Origin: Ctena decussata
Taxonomy: Eukaryota; Mollusca; Bivalvia; Lucinida; Lucinidae
NCBI GenBank assembly: GCA_963989385.1
Contig: OZ022500.1
Location: forward strand, 117,221,842 to 117,285,841
Reading direction: 5' to 3'
DNA length: 64,000 bases
Part shown: positions 9,558 to 20,950 of the stretch, piece after piece
Position numbering within the stretch: the stretch's first letter is position 1
Layout of the letters: every line of letters starts with the position of its first letter
The notes under the pieces: model-generated
What the model was told of the DNA's origin: nothing
What the model saw: only the letters and a program-made list of their open reading frames with translations
The model's database searches: none
Made by a program: the position numbers and the translations under genes

Positions 9558-12500
9558 GTAAGTTTTGTTATATTATCATCCACTCCTAGTAAAAATCAGA
9601 TGCCTGTTTGACTACAAATATATCGCCTTACTATGATAAGCCTGCTTCCGAAGGGATTGTTTGTCGTTGATAGCACACTGGATAATGTTAAGTGAACAAA
9701 TAGGCAATAATCATGAACAAATACATTCGAGCCCCATATCCCGCCCTCGAAAACGCCATTAATCCGACAATTAATTTAGAAGCCAGTGCATAACGTCGGC
9801 GATAGAATTTCGAAAAAAAGTATTTCGAAAGGACCTGGTATGATAAGGCCCATATTTGGCCCCCAGAAAACTCATTTTCAAAAGTTCTATTTCGATAACT
9901 AAAATGCCTTCATAAGAAAGTTCTAACCTTGAATGTAACAACAAATACAAAATCAACCAGTTCTTGCATAAAATATTTGTGTTTTTAATCTTGAACATAC
10001 CCATACCCCCAGCGGATTCTGACGAAAAAGACGAATTTGGTAGCCTTCGCGGCTTTCAAAATATATGAGCCCGGCCTCCAGCACATTTTATATTTTATAT
10101 GCGGACATAATTTTGATATATTTACATGCCATGAAAATATTAAATGTGCTGGAGACCGGGCTCAATGTTTATTTTTACATTTTTATTACCAAACAGGCAG
10201 CGTTCGGAACATTTTCCCTGTTTTCTCAACACAAAAACGCCCATATCTCTGCTCATAGACAAAATAAACATACGTTGTGGGTATTCATTTTCTTAGTTAG
10301 AACACAAGGACTAATTTGGTACACATTTCATTTTGATCTGTTGGAATTTTTTGGTTAGCGTCTCTTGACTTGCAAACATGAGTGGGTGGGGTACCTTGAC
10401 AGCCCTTGTGCAGTGCACAGGTAATTAGCCATGGTATCCGACGTATACGCATTTCATCAAAGGCCTATTATCAAGAGCTTTCAAAGGCAATTATAAATGA
10501 CTTATTTCTTTAAAGGAAAAATGATTAAACTCAATTTTTCTTGCAATTTTTCTTCATATTATTGAACCAACATAGGCATGTCAGAAATCATGTTATCCTG
10601 AGAATTAACAAAAGTGAAACATATTATTTCTGTTTGTTCCCATACGCTCAAATGATAAGCAATAGAAACCATGCAATTTTAAGAGAATTTGAGTGGGGGC
10701 CAAAAATGGCCCTTATCATACCAGGTCCTTTGTATCAAACTTAAAGTCATCGCGCTTGTCATAAATTTTAACTGAAACAAATCCGTTTGAAATAGATGAC
10801 TGTAAATCCAAAAATGTGGGTTCGATATCAGAAGTATTAGCTTTTTAGAATGTTGATAAATACATGTACATGTATTATCTACAAGATGTGTTAAGACGTC
10901 ACTTACGCCTTAAGAAGTGAAAAAAAGCGTGTCTTTCATTATAGGCGAACCTTCCCTTTCGAAAGTCCACACAATTAAATCTATAACTTTTTCCTTGATT
11001 TCTTTTGATGAAACATCCATTCGAAATAGATAAATGTAAATCCAAAAATTGGTCTTTGATATCAGAAATTTTAGCGTTTCATACTGTAGTTCATGTACTG
11101 ATCTGGCGGTCCCCGCTTCGATCATTCGCTGGCGGCGAAATGATTTTAACCGTAAACCGAGTTCCATTGCACACAGCGTCACCAACCTCCAATTGCTCTG
11201 GTATGACTAAAATACTGTTGAAAGGACGTAAAACTGCAAGCCATCCAGCCATCTTGAGTATGCATGTACGGTGTATAGGACCCTCATGGTTTATTGTCGC
11301 ACCTGCTTTAGCAAGGTGCGATTTAGGAGATCACTTTTCCGCCCGCCAGTCCGTCCGTCAGTCATTCCGTTCGTCCGTTCGTCCGTACGTCAACAATTAC
11401 GTCAACCCTAGCTTCCCTTTCGAAAGTCCACACAATTAAATCTATAACTTTTTCCTTGATTTCTTTTGATGAAACATCCATTCGAAATAGATAAATGTAA
11501 ATCCAAAAATTGGTCTTTGATATCAGAAATTTTAGCGTTTCATACTGTAGTTCATGTACTGATCTGGCGGTCCCCGCTTCGATCATTCGCTGGCGGCGAA
11601 ATGATTTTAACCGTAAACCGAGTTCCATTGCACACAGCGTCACCAACCTCCAATTGCTCTGGTATGACTAAAATACTGTTGAAAGGACGTAAAACTGCAA
11701 GCCATCCAGCCATCTTGAGTATGCATGTACGGTGTATAGGACCCTCATGGTTTATTGTCGCACCTGCTTTAGCAAGGTGCGATTTAGGAGATCACTTTTC
11801 CGCCCGCCAGTCCGTCCGTCAGTCATTCCGTTCGTCCGTACGTCAACAATTACGTCAACCCTAGCTTCCCTTTCGAAAGTCCACACAATTAAATCTATAA
11901 CTTTTTCCTTGATTTCTTTTGATGAAACATCCATTCGAAATAGATAAATGTAAATCCAAAAATTGGTCTTTGATATCAGAAATTTTAGCGTTTCATACTG
12001 TAGCTCATGTACTGATCTGGCGGTCCCCGCTTCGATCATTCGCTGGCGGCGAAATGATTTTAACCGTTAACCGAGTTCCATTGCACACAGCGTCACCAAC
12101 CTCCAATTGCTCTGGTATGACTAAAATACTGTTGAAAGGACGTAAAACTTCAAGCCATCCTGCCATCTTGAGTATGCATGTACGGTGTATAGGACCCTCA
12201 TGGTTTATTGTCGCACCTGCTTTAGCAAGGTGCGATATAGGAGATCACTTTTCCGTCCGCCCGTCCGTCCGTCAGTCATTCCGTTCGTCCGTACGTCCGT
12301 CTGTCAACAATTACGTCAACCCTAGCAACCCTAGTGTTTAAGTCCATTTCTAGCAAACTATGATACCTACAATCATCAAACCTGGCATAAAGCTTCTTCT
12401 TAGAATGTTCTCGAGGGTTTTTGCTCTTAATTTTACCCCCGCCCTATATTTTATGCACGGCTGACTTTATAAAACAGTCCAAAACAGTCCATCAACAATT

Positions 12501-15500
12501 ACGTCGACCCTAGCGTTGACCCTAGCATTTAAGTCCATTTCTCGCAAACTATGATACCGACAATTTTCAAACCCGGCACCAAGCTTCTTGTAAGAATGTT
12601 CTTGAGGACTGTTGCGTTAATTTTTACCCTTGACCTATATCTCATGCTCTGCTGACTTCGTAAAACGGTCCCTCAACAATTACGTCGACCCTAGCGTTTA
12701 AGTCCATTTAAGTCGCAAACTATGATACCTAGAATCATCAAATCTGGCATCAAGCTTCTTCTAACAATGTTCTCGAGGGCTGCTGCTCTTATTTTTACAT
12801 TGACCTATATTACATGCTCTGCTGACTTCGTAAAATTTTATATTTAAAATTGGGTCGACCCTAGTGTTTAAGTCCATTTCTCACAAACTATGATACCTAG
12901 AATCATCAAACTTGGCATCAAGTTTTTTTCTTAGAACGTTCTTGAGCGCTGTTGAAATTAATTAACCCTTGACATATATTTAATGTTCTACTGACTTCCC
13001 AAAATTTTACACCCAAAATTAATCGGCCCTAGCGTTTTAAACCTTTTGTCTGAAAGTATGATACCTGTAGTCATCACACCCGGCATAAAGTTTATTCTTA
13101 GAATATTCAAGAGGGATGTTGCAGTTGTTCCTACCCTTGGCCTATATTTCATGCTCTTCTGACTTAGTAAACTTTTACATCCAAAATTGTGTTGACCCTA
13201 GCATTTTGTCCATTTCTCATACAAGTTCTTTTAACTAAAGTCTATACTACTGTGAAAGCGCAATGCAGGTGCGACATAGCATTTCGCGGAATTCATGTTT
13301 CTTCAACAGTTCGAAATCGGGTTGCTCGAATTGCCACTGTTAAATCAACAGTATTAGTTAGCAACACCTCTCAGGTCTTAACTGATTTCAGTCTATTTGA
13401 TTATTTTTTTCTTTCACAGCTTGTCTGGGCTGGTGGGAGTGTACATATGAAGATGGGTTTGGAATCCAGACAACACAGACCTGCTCTAGCGGCTGCTGCG
13501 AACACGACTGCTGTCCTTTTGATGCGTAAGCCTTCTTCCTTTCATCATATGAGCTGCGACGCGAGGAAACCAACAAAGTGGTTGTGCGCCCAGCGCAGAC
13601 TCAGATCAGCCTGGGCATCCGCCCAGTCTGATCAGAGTCTTCGCTGTCCGCATGAAGGCAGCTTCAACCCTAAGCTACTCTTTAAGCACTTAGTGAATAC
13701 TCTGCTCAGACTAGACGGATGCCCAGGCTGATCTGAGTCTGCGCTGGGAACACAACCACTTTGTTGTTTTTCTCGTGTCGCGGCTCAATTATTAAAGTTG
13801 TATGGATGAGTGCTCCAGATAAGAAGGTATAACAGGAATATTCTATATACTCCATAAAAAACATATATTGTGACCCCCTTATTAGAATCCTCTCGCGGAG
13901 ACGAATCTAAAGAGGGGTCACAATATATATTTCCGTTGAGAAATGAGAAAAAATATCTCAAAATTATTAGAAACACCCTAGATTATCTGGAGTTCTGAAG
14001 AATACACCTCGATATCATTACGCCATTTTTACAAGGGGGGGGTGGGGGGGGAGCGGGGGTGATGGTTTACTGTTGTGACTTTTTGTTGCATCCCTAGGCG
14101 ATGACAGAAGCCCTTCAAAAGTGGGATCTGATCTTAAAGGAAATAATTTTCTCCTACAATCAAATTCTTTTCCTTAAACAGTCGGGAGGCAAAAATAAAA
14201 TGTCCCCAGCATTTCTTCACTGGGGAAGTTCTTGATGACAATATAATCAAAATCACTCTTTATTTCAAATTTTCGGCCTCCTAGCCAGGAGGCCGAAAAT
14301 CTGAAATAAACAGTGATTTTGAAAAATAAAATGGAAGAATAGCTTCTCCTGACAGTGATTTCAAATTGGAATTCAAAGGATGACTACTCTTAAAGGAACG
14401 AACTTGCTCTAGTTGGGGTTTATGGGTACACAGTCATGTCGTTTGTCTGTCATTTTTACCAAGGGAGACAGGTTTTGTGACTTCTTGTATCCTTCCCTGC
14501 GCGTAGCCTGGCTACATTTGAAGTTGTACATTAGTCTTCTGGTCAGATTGTATGTTCTATGTTCCTTTGCAGAGGATATATTGAACGTAGGGTCTGTAGC
14601 CAGACTACCCTGGGTGACATAACCCTTCCAAAATGAGATGTACTCCGAACGTAAAGATTTTGCTAACCTGGAGCAAATTCTTTCTTTTAAAAGTTGACCC
14701 CAGCTTAGAAGGGAGACAGAAACTGAAAAGGATGAGTTGCTTCGCATGAAAGTATACTCATTTATCTTAATAAAAATTGAGAACAATACCTTGCAATCAT
14801 CCGCAAACAGTGTAAACTTAGATCAGACTGCGCACCCCGTCAGTTTGGTTTCGCTTTGTTTGGGCTACTCTCCTTCACAGAGTTTCACAAATACCTTGAA
14901 ACATTGTTCAGATGCGTAAAAGTTGCCAATAAATCTTACGATGTGCTCATAAACATCTGAAAAACTCACCATTAGCATCTTCCACTGTGCACACAACGAT
15001 GAATCAACATTGAATCAACATTGCGTCAGCGTCATGACATTGAATCAAGGTTGATCCAATGTTGTTCCAACGTTGTGTGCCCAGTGGGTGAATACAAGTA
15101 CTGCGTAATATAAGCGAAACTGGGACGAGTTCTATTTTGAAAAGGGACGCATATCATGTGAAACCTAAAGTCGAATCTCTTTGTCAAAATGGAAGGTAAA
15201 GATTCTTTTCACAAACCCAATTTTATTCAGTAATTTTGACCAAGGTTGGATATAAAACAGTTTTCCAAACGACTTCCCCTTTGAAATAAGTACCTGAATT
15301 CAAGTAGTTTTCATCCATGGTCTTTCGAGAGTCAGTTTTTATACAGGGTCACTGATGAGGCTTTACTAGCCAAACCCCGCATGAATGCATTCATTGCTCT
15401 TAAAGGACATCAATTTTAGATTTTATTTGGTACAGAAAAGTACGTTCGTGTGGATGAAAATTTATGCAACATTTTCTTTGCTAAATGTATTTTACAATTA

Positions 15501-17142
15501 AAGTTTGAGAAGCAAGGTTTGTCAATGTGAACAGAAAGTTTGTCATAGAATATGTAACAAGGAAAATTGGAGATGAAGACGGAAAACTTTGCTCTAAATC
15601 AAATGAATTTGAAGAAAAAGGATTTAACAAATAAAACGTGTCGTGATTGGCCGTTCACACGGGTAAAGTTTATTTGTCCAATTAACTTTGACGAGAAATC
15701 TTTGTTCATGTGAACACTGCACTAAATATTTTTATGCCAAAGATTCTTCGTCACATTTTTGTGGCAAATGATTTGTTCCATGTGAACACGAAATGTTTGG
15801 CAAACTTTCTTTTCTATAGTTTCTGTGACAAAAAAACTTTGTTCATGTGAACGTAGCTTTAGAATGGATCTGTAAACCATAAATTTTATCATTTTTTATT
15901 TATTTATTTATTTATTTTCAGTAAGTTGTTCGGAGGCATATTTGCTGGTGTGCTATTCTTTTCGATCCTTGTGGCATGTTGTGGCGTCTGTATCCGGCGC
16001 CGACGACGCCAGGCAATGGGGAATGTTATAGTCCTGGGAGGGCCGACACAGAATGCAGCAACTACTGGTAATATTGTACATTTTACATGAATACTCGTCA
16101 ATGGCGAATCCTGCACTGTAAAACTTCTCGTAAATTTTACAGTAAAACACCTGGCAGTTGGTTGTCAGGCCCGGTACTGTACGATTAAAGGTCAGATTTG
16201 GTTGGTAGGTTGGTTGTCATTGGGTTTAAAGGCTCTTATAGACAGTATTTCAGCCTATATCGAGCCGTCTCCCAGCGAGAAAGAGATAAAAATGTCCAAA
16301 CAAACCCTACCCGCACCTACTGCAAGTACAGTAGGCCCTTGCCCTACTGTTATCGCCCCGGCACTGAAAGTTACCAAGCATCATCGCCCGACCACGACTT
16401 TCCCGCTACGGGTTGGACCTGCAGTTTTTAACAATAATCATTTTTAATTTTTAAACGATAGCGGACCGCGCTCGAAATCGCATTATTGGACAAAAATAAT
16501 TTATTCATACTTCACAATCATGTGCACGAATAAGAAAAAATACCTATACATGATCACATGACACACGTGGTCAAAATCGATAATTTTACAGGCCGTGAGT
16601 AAATAGATAATTTGCATTTTAATTTGAAGATTATTTTTCATTCAACATTTATCGAAAAAAAACATGCATTTTCTCAAAACTTTTATGGTTAATTATGATA
16701 CTATTACATATTGTCTAACGTAATTTGTCAAAATATTTGTTTCTGAAAACATGAAATAAGCGAGGGAGACAATCTTTAAGTTTTTGGTGGCATATCGTCT
16801 TAAAGAAACTCTGTATTTCATCAAAGTAACTATAAAGTTTTCGTTTTAATCTCGAGAAAGCGCCAAGTAACGCCTACCCAGCCTAGACGCAACGTCATGA
16901 GGCTACTACACGGACGTCGAAATGACGTTGTTCCTATGTTGTTTGCCTGCTAGTAATATTCAAAAGTACATGTAAATTACAATTCGGTTTCTCTTTTCTT
17001 TTTGACTAGCTTATATCAAACTTTTATATTTACAGCAATGCCTACAGGGGCTCCTGTGCCAGAACACTACGGATACGACCAGTCGAACTACCAGCCATCC
17101 AAAATGACTAGTCCACCGCCATACGTGGCTACCCAACCGTAG
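9512..17142 (+). CDS. Gene A: single-pass Cys-rich STMC6-like membrane protein (Shisa/WBP1/VOPP1-type), 134 aa, 4 exons
   Basis: The joined exons 9512-9557, 13420-13525, 15922-16067 and 17036-17142 give 405 nt with an open frame and GT-AG junctions throughout (intron phases 1, 2, 1). Residues 1-16 form a signal peptide (MKTVFIFTWICVLFQS). The ectodomain, 17-51, has cysteines in the order C-x5-C-x13-C-x3-CC-x3-CC. The transmembrane helix is about 55-75 with juxtamembrane CCGVC, followed by RRRRR (76-80), so the C-terminus is cytosolic. The tail has VPEHYGY (107-113) and SPPPY (125-129), a PPxY ligand for WW domains. Size, cysteine pattern and PY motif match STMC6 transmembrane adaptors, which in vertebrates link to NEDD4-type WW ligases and affect trafficking; a direct role here is inference. 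It is the tandem paralog of gene B, 7.3 kb downstream. Family call strong, orthology to a named vertebrate gene not claimed. Confidence 0.85.
9828..10734. mobile_element. ~0.9-kb element with 40-bp terminal inverted repeats (gene A intron 1)
   Basis: aaaggacctggtatgataag at 9828 onward and its inverse at about 10693-10734 continue into gg(c)ccc-ttggcccc and tga(g/a)t. The interior has no coding potential and contains another hairpin (10067-10166). Confidence 0.65.
10067..10166. repeat. Hairpin nested in the 9828-10734 element
   Basis: gagcccggcctccagcacat and atgtgctggagaccgggctc are inverted with one mismatch around a ~58-bp loop. It may be a separate MITE. Confidence 0.6.
10951..12324 (+). 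repeat. Three near-identical tandem copies of a 453-461-bp unit (gene A intron 1)
   Basis: cttccctttcgaaagtccac starts units at 10951, 11412 and 11865. The units differ at only a few bases and in a short gtcc indel. Each unit holds a minisatellite segment, the tail of a tRNA-SINE (accgtaaac..gttccattgcacaca, shared with 57530 and 61437) and the hairpin start of a minisatellite element (gtcgcacctgctttagcaag). Open frames repeated here on both strands are shadows of the repeat. Confidence 0.9.
12325..13280 (-). repeat. ~170-180-bp tandem repeats, core of a minisatellite element
   Basis: About five diverged units share gaccctagcgtttaagtcc, caaactatgatacct, catcaa(g)cttctt and catgctctgctgactt. 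The array follows the hairpin and (gtcc)n tract at 12211-12305 and stops near a second ggtgcgaca motif at about 13270, so 12211-13280 reads as one element. Confidence 0.6.
13420..13525 (+). CDS. Gene A exon 2 (Cys-rich ectodomain)
   Basis: The acceptor is a pyrimidine run ending ctttcacag and the donor is GTAAGC. The 106 nt encode S16 to the first two bases of A51, with all seven ectodomain cysteines. By hand count, 28 of 35 residues from CLG to FDA equal gene B exon 2, which has the same length. Confidence 0.88.
13551..13786. mobile_element. MITE copy 2, family 'gagccgcgacacga' (gene A intron 2)
   Basis: It begins gagctgcgacgcgag and ends ctcgtgtcgcggctc. The inner arms ccaacaaagtggttgtg and cacaaccactttgttg are inverted. 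An apparent 180-codon frame running from exon 2 into this element is not a gene. Confidence 0.8.
13865..13932. repeat. Short hairpin
   Basis: catatattgtgacccc and ggggtcacaatatata are inverted around ~30 bp. Confidence 0.5.
14034..14058 (+). repeat. G-run tract, possible G-quadruplex
   Basis: Nine or more G's, then T, then eight G's and agcggggg lie within 25 bp. Fold not tested. Confidence 0.5.
14247..14322. repeat. Near-perfect 36-bp-arm hairpin with 4-nt loop
   Basis: Left arm 14247-14282 and right arm 14287-14322 pair with one or two mismatches around the loop agcc (stem centre cggcctcct/aggaggccg). It lies in gene A intron 2. Bases 14323-14987 contain nothing recognised. Confidence 0.75.
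14988..15082. mobile_element. Palindromic 'CAACGTTGA-type' mini-MITE, copy 3
   Basis: gtgcacacaacgatgaatca and ccaacgttgtgtgcccagt form the ends around cagcgtcatgacattg. Confidence 0.65.
15640..15862. repeat. MITE-like AT-rich segment with repeated ttgttcatgtgaac
   Basis: ttgttcatgtgaac appears near 15703 and 15841 with related copies (atgtgaacacga, tcaatgtgaaca). Ends were not resolved. Confidence 0.3.
15922..16067 (+). CDS. Gene A exon 3 (transmembrane helix and basic stop-transfer)
   Basis: The acceptor is tttattttcag and the donor GTAATA. It encodes A51 completion through T99: KLFGGIFAGVLFF, then the CC-x2-C juxtamembrane cysteines and RRRRR. The helix plus five arginines fixes topology as N-out, C-in. 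Confidence 0.88.
16113..16200. repeat. Fragment related to the MITE at 7868-8194
   Basis: ctgtaaa-cttctcgtaaattttacagtaaaac-cctggcag matches the left end of that MITE loosely. Bases 16200-16880 have only short non-coding frames. Confidence 0.4.
16885..16951. mobile_element. Palindromic 'CAACGTTGA-type' mini-MITE, degenerate copy 4
   Basis: gacgcaacgtcatgaggc..acgtcgaaatgacgttg resembles copy 1 at 4884 but is decayed. Confidence 0.4.
17036..17142 (+). CDS. Gene A exon 4 (cytoplasmic tail with PPPY)
   Basis: The acceptor is atatttacag. The exon reads A100 to P134 and a TAG. It contains VPEHYGYDQ, shared with gene B, and SPPPYVATQP, absent from gene B. Confidence 0.85.
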
Positions 17143-17225
17143 AATGTGTTTATTTTTACTGAAAAATGACTGGAGTGGAGCAAATTGAACTATTTCATGA
17201 TGCGAAACGCATGCCTTATCCTAGC

Positions 17226-17299
17226 AGGCACACAACATTGAATCAACGTTGATTCAACGTCATGACGTTGAATCAACGTTGATTCAAAGTTGCGTGCCC
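17226..17299. mobile_element. Palindromic 'CAACGTTGA-type' mini-MITE, copy 5
   Basis: caggcacacaacattgaatc and gattcaaagttgcgtgccca form the ends around caacgtcatgacgttg. It lies in the probable 3' UTR or flank of gene A. Confidence 0.7.
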
Positions 17300-17763
17300 A
17301 TTGGATTAGCTCATCTCCCTTAGACATCATTATTTAGGTGAATGTGTACACATACTTTCAAGATGAGCAACATTGTCCTTTTTAATTTTGTCTCCCTTCT
17401 GTATGGAGTCAACACCTTAAAGAAAAATTTGCTCTTGCAGGAGCCTTTTGTCCTCTAAGAGAAGACATTTTTGAAAGGGTATTGTTGCACAGGAAGCAAA
17501 CAAGATCTTACCATTTGTTTACCTTTGAAAAAAGGGCAGGAAGACATATACTTATAGGTGTTACACCTACATGTATATGTCTTTCTAACATAGTCCCATA
17601 CGCGTTAAGGGTAGTGAGTCCTTTACAAAGGAGAACATAAAGAAAGTATTTTTGTAAAGGAAGGTAATTCAAGTGTCTTCCTTTGCAGAGTGTTCACTTG
17701 TTCCAAGATGAAATGCCAAGAAAAGCAACCCTGTTATTTTTAGTTTCTGCCTACCATTCCAAT

Positions 17764-17830
17764 GGGCGTCAATTCATAAAGGAAAGAATTTGCTCCAAAG
17801 GAGCAAACTCCTTTCCTTATGAGTTGATCC
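17764..17830. repeat. ~32-bp-arm hairpin
   Basis: gggcgtcaattcataaagga and its imperfect inverse (tccttatgagttgatccc) close on ttgctcc aaa ggagcaa. Confidence 0.65.
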
Positions 17831-17862
17831 CATTTATCATATGACGTCGCATCCGAGAGTGT

Positions 17863-17868
17863 AATAAA
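17863..17868 (+). terminator. Possible polyadenylation signal of gene A
   Basis: AATAAA lies 721 bp after the stop, the first canonical hexamer I noted there. It is unsupported by transcript evidence. Confidence 0.3.
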
Positions 17869-18485
17869 GCCATGCATTAAAAACGATAATCCACTAGTGG
17901 ATTAAATATGCAAATTACGTCGTAACGTTATACGTTGGCGTCCATAAAAACGTCGCGTTTTCTAATGGCGAAATCGTGACATTTTAATGCAAAATTTGCT
18001 AATAAAATGCAATTTTAGTGTCCGATATGATAAATAGAATCTTGCATTCGTGCTCCTGTATTATTGAAGGACTTCTACGATTAAGGCGAGGATTTTCCCC
18101 ATTAGGGCGGCGCGACAGGTACGAATTTTCAAAAGTATAAAGTATGCAAATTTTTCTTAGCAGAGCTTCCACAAATATGTAAACCGTATGAAATCAGATC
18201 ATTTGTGATTCAGACCCAAAGACATGGGGAGATAATCCAGTCTGACTCTACCTACCCTAAATTCAAGGTTTTCGCATACCTCATTTTTTGAGGTAATAAA
18301 AATATTGAAATTAGTCATTCATTCCAAAATTTTTTCTCATAAATGCATGCTAAATACATGCATATCACAATACAAAGCAATGGTTTTCTTCTTGTTACGC
18401 CTGATTGGCATTTAAACATATAAAACAGTAGTTCTACTTCCGGTCAAAACGGCCAAAATGGAACGTTTCACTATAACTAAAATAC

Positions 18486-18607
18486 AAGTACTTTCCCCCC
18501 CGTGACCCAGCATTTCCTTCATGCAGCAGACTTATGCAATGCAAGTACGCAATATATATGAGTGGGGAGCTGGGTCACGGGGGGGGGGGGGGGGGAAAGA
18601 TACTCAG
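18486..18607. mobile_element. Hairpin with homopolymer C/G arms
   Basis: agtactttcccccccgtgac and gtcacggggg...ggaaagatact are inverted. The right arm has about 18 G against 7-8 C on the left. Bases 17869-18485 hold nothing clear. Confidence 0.65.
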
Positions 18608-18984
18608 TAAGCCAAAGAAGAAGAATGTTCAACAGCAGCACTGTGATCTTCAAGGATAATATTGTGTACCATGACCTTGAATTGAGGTCAAGGTCACATA
18701 CATATAGTCAAAACTATTCAGTGTTGTCTGTTATGTAAGTAATTTATGTCAAAAAAGGGTGAGATGTGTACAATCAATCATTTTTTCAACGATCAGTTTG
18801 AGGATAATTTACCAATTATTTAAAAAATGACGTCAACGTCAACGTATGTTTAACGTATTTTACATAGACACAAACACTTAAAAATTCATTTGTCATGCAA
18901 GTTACATGTCATAGTCATAAATGCAAAGCAGAAGTCAGTGATCCGTATAACTTTTTAATCATGGGGAAAATTCACGCCTTAAGC

Positions 18985-19120
18985 ATAGAGGTCCTTTATT
19001 AAACTCGTTGGGCGAAAACCGATAAGATGCTCGGCATAGCCTCGCATCTGATCTTTTTCCCCAACTTGTTTAATAAATTCAATAATACATGAGCACTCAT
19101 GTAAGATCCTCTATATTGTA
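18985..19120. mobile_element. Foldback MITE
   Basis: atagaggtcctttattaaac..ttggg and cccaacttgtttaataaat...gatcctctat form imperfect inverted arms. Confidence 0.55.
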
Positions 19121-19275
19121 AGGGCTACAGCAAAAAAAGAATGCAAACAGTAAGTCGCAAAAGTTGTTTCCCTTTCTTAGTAGAAATGATAGAAATTGCC
19201 TCACTGTACCAAGGGATGTAATTCAATGTCTTCAGTTATAGCATGTAAAACCAAACTGATAGAATGACAGTGATA

Positions 19276-19277
<2 letters not shown>

Positions 19278-19308
<31 letters not shown>
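19278..19308. repeat. (TG)n microsatellite
   Basis: About 15 uninterrupted TG units. Bases 19310-20000 otherwise hold nothing recognised. Confidence 0.95.
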
Positions 19309-19310
<2 letters not shown>

Positions 19311-20003
19311 GTATGTGCGTGCGTTTGTGCGTTGAGGGAGGCGTGATGGGGGCGTGATGGGGTTGATGATAATTCTAAACTAATTTCTGTTCAGTCTCCT
19401 GAAGCATACGTTGTGGTTCTCACTCAATGCTTAATGAAACATGCTGTGGGCCTCCATTAGAACTGCCCGTCCGATCTAATGAAGGCCACGATATTATGTA
19501 AAATCTAAAATTATGTTCAGACACTTCTGCGCAAACAGTGCAGACCCACTGTCTTCACTGTTTGATATCTAATCTGAACAATTTGAATCCAAAACTGCAC
19601 TCTAAAACTAAAATGTTTCATTTTAGGACAGTTGTGATAATATTTTTGGCGTCATAAGTTCTTAGATTTTTACGGTTCAATTTTTATCAAGAGTTAGGAA
19701 TTATCATTAACCTTTTTCCCTTACTTTTTTCAGGGTTATGAAAATAGTGCGCTTGTAAATAATGTTATTTGTTTGTTTTTTTCGATAACGTGAGTTTTAA
19801 AGAATTTTAAAATGTGTATACATGTTAAATTTCAGGGAATATGATCAAGATGTGCCCGTCCGTTTGTTTGAAGAAAGAGAAATTAAAAGAATAGAATTTT
19901 GACTTTGTTTTCTCTGTCTTAAGAACTATTTGAACAATTCGTAAAACTGACTTCACTAGTTCGATGTGGCACTTTGAACATCACATGTAACACACTTCCC
20001 TTC

Positions 20004-20075
20004 AGGCACACAACGCTGAATCAATATTGAATCAACGTCATGACGTTGAATCAATATTGATTCAACGTTGTGCAC
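20004..20075. mobile_element. Palindromic 'CAACGTTGA-type' mini-MITE, copy 6
   Basis: aggcacacaacgctgaatca and ttgattcaacgttgtgcac form the ends around caacgtcatgacgttg. Confidence 0.75.
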
Positions 20076-20389
20076 CAAGTAGGTTGAACGACCTTGACCT
20101 ATAATTCATGTCCCCCCAGTGGTGGAAGTAGTATTTTATCTTTGACCACCACCTCGTTCCGAGGAGCGGAGGTGGTACCAAGTAAAATTTTAGATCATGC
20201 TATTTAAAACAAAAACAAAGTTTGTCATTGGCTTTGGATAATGTAAGTTCTTATGAAACTTTAACGTAACTTTATTTTTCACAGTGGAACTGTTTTCGAG
20301 CTTCTTAGGCTGAGGCTCCCAACTTGGTATCCATCAATCGGGACTTTCCAGTTTCTCATTTTAATAGAGTTAAGGACCAGCTGCAAGTA

Positions 20390-20620
20390 GAACCAGTGGT
20401 GGCTGGAGATATGCCGGTGGGGCTCCCATACCCCGTAGCGGCTACTGTAGCCGGATTGGTTCAAGTTTTTTTTCTGTTTTTTTTTTTTCTGTCTTTCCTA
20501 TCACTAAGTTTTACCTTTCCCATATATCTCTATTCCTACCGTCTACAGTATCATAATGGTCAATGGTTACAGACGATACTTACCGATGTAGATGTAAGTC
20601 TATGACCTTAATCTTTATAT
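20390..20620 (-). repeat. Dispersed sequence shared with 53960-54210
   Basis: gtggggctcccataccccgtagcggctactgtagccgg resembles gtgggcgcctatgccccttagcggccaccatagccgg, and both are followed by a T/C-rich stretch and a distal cata-tggtcaa..gatgtagatgta. On the minus strand both can be read NPA-x-VAA-x-G. It could be an old repeat or a decayed exon. Confidence 0.35.
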
Positions 20621-20680
20621 ACACACGTGTAATTAACTTCTCGACCTCTGGCTGTGAGTGTCTAGGTGACGAGTATAATT

Positions 20681-20805
20681 GAGCCTTGACACGAGAAAAC
20701 CAACAAAGTGGCATGTGCACCCAGCGAAGACTCAGATGAACCTGGGCATCCGCCTAGTCTGATCAGAGTCTTTTCTGTGTATTTAGTAGGCAGCTAAGGG
20801 TCTAA
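20681..20805. mobile_element. MITE copy 3 (half), family 'gagccgcgacacga'
   Basis: gagccttgacacgagaaaac, then caacaaagtggcatgtgc; only the left arm and centre remain. Confidence 0.7.
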
Positions 20806-20825
20806 GCATTAAGATATCCATAAAC

Positions 20826-20950
20826 GAGTGAGTGAGCTCGGGTTTTATTTCCCATCAACACATAGGTGATACGGAGACTAAACCTAGGTTTAATGTTTAA
20901 TCCGAAAGACCAGAGAACGCGGCAGGGGACCGAACCTGCGATCCCTGTAG
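20826..20950 (-). mobile_element. tRNA-derived SINE fragment
   Basis: gagtgagtgagctcgggttt at the 3' side and, on the minus strand, a B-box-like GGTTCGGTCCCC near 20931 suggest a truncated tRNA SINE. Bases 20950-21848 hold nothing recognised. Confidence 0.4.

Noticed and set aside
11005..12341. Repeated 132-144-codon plus frames and 91-95-codon minus frames
   Set aside because: Identical frames recur because the 453-461-bp unit is triplicated; both strands are open and the DNA consists of SINE and minisatellite pieces.
13189..13731. 180-codon frame overlapping gene A exon 2
   Set aside because: It reads exon 2 in a different frame from the Cys-rich one and runs on into a MITE. The spliced model explains the exon better.
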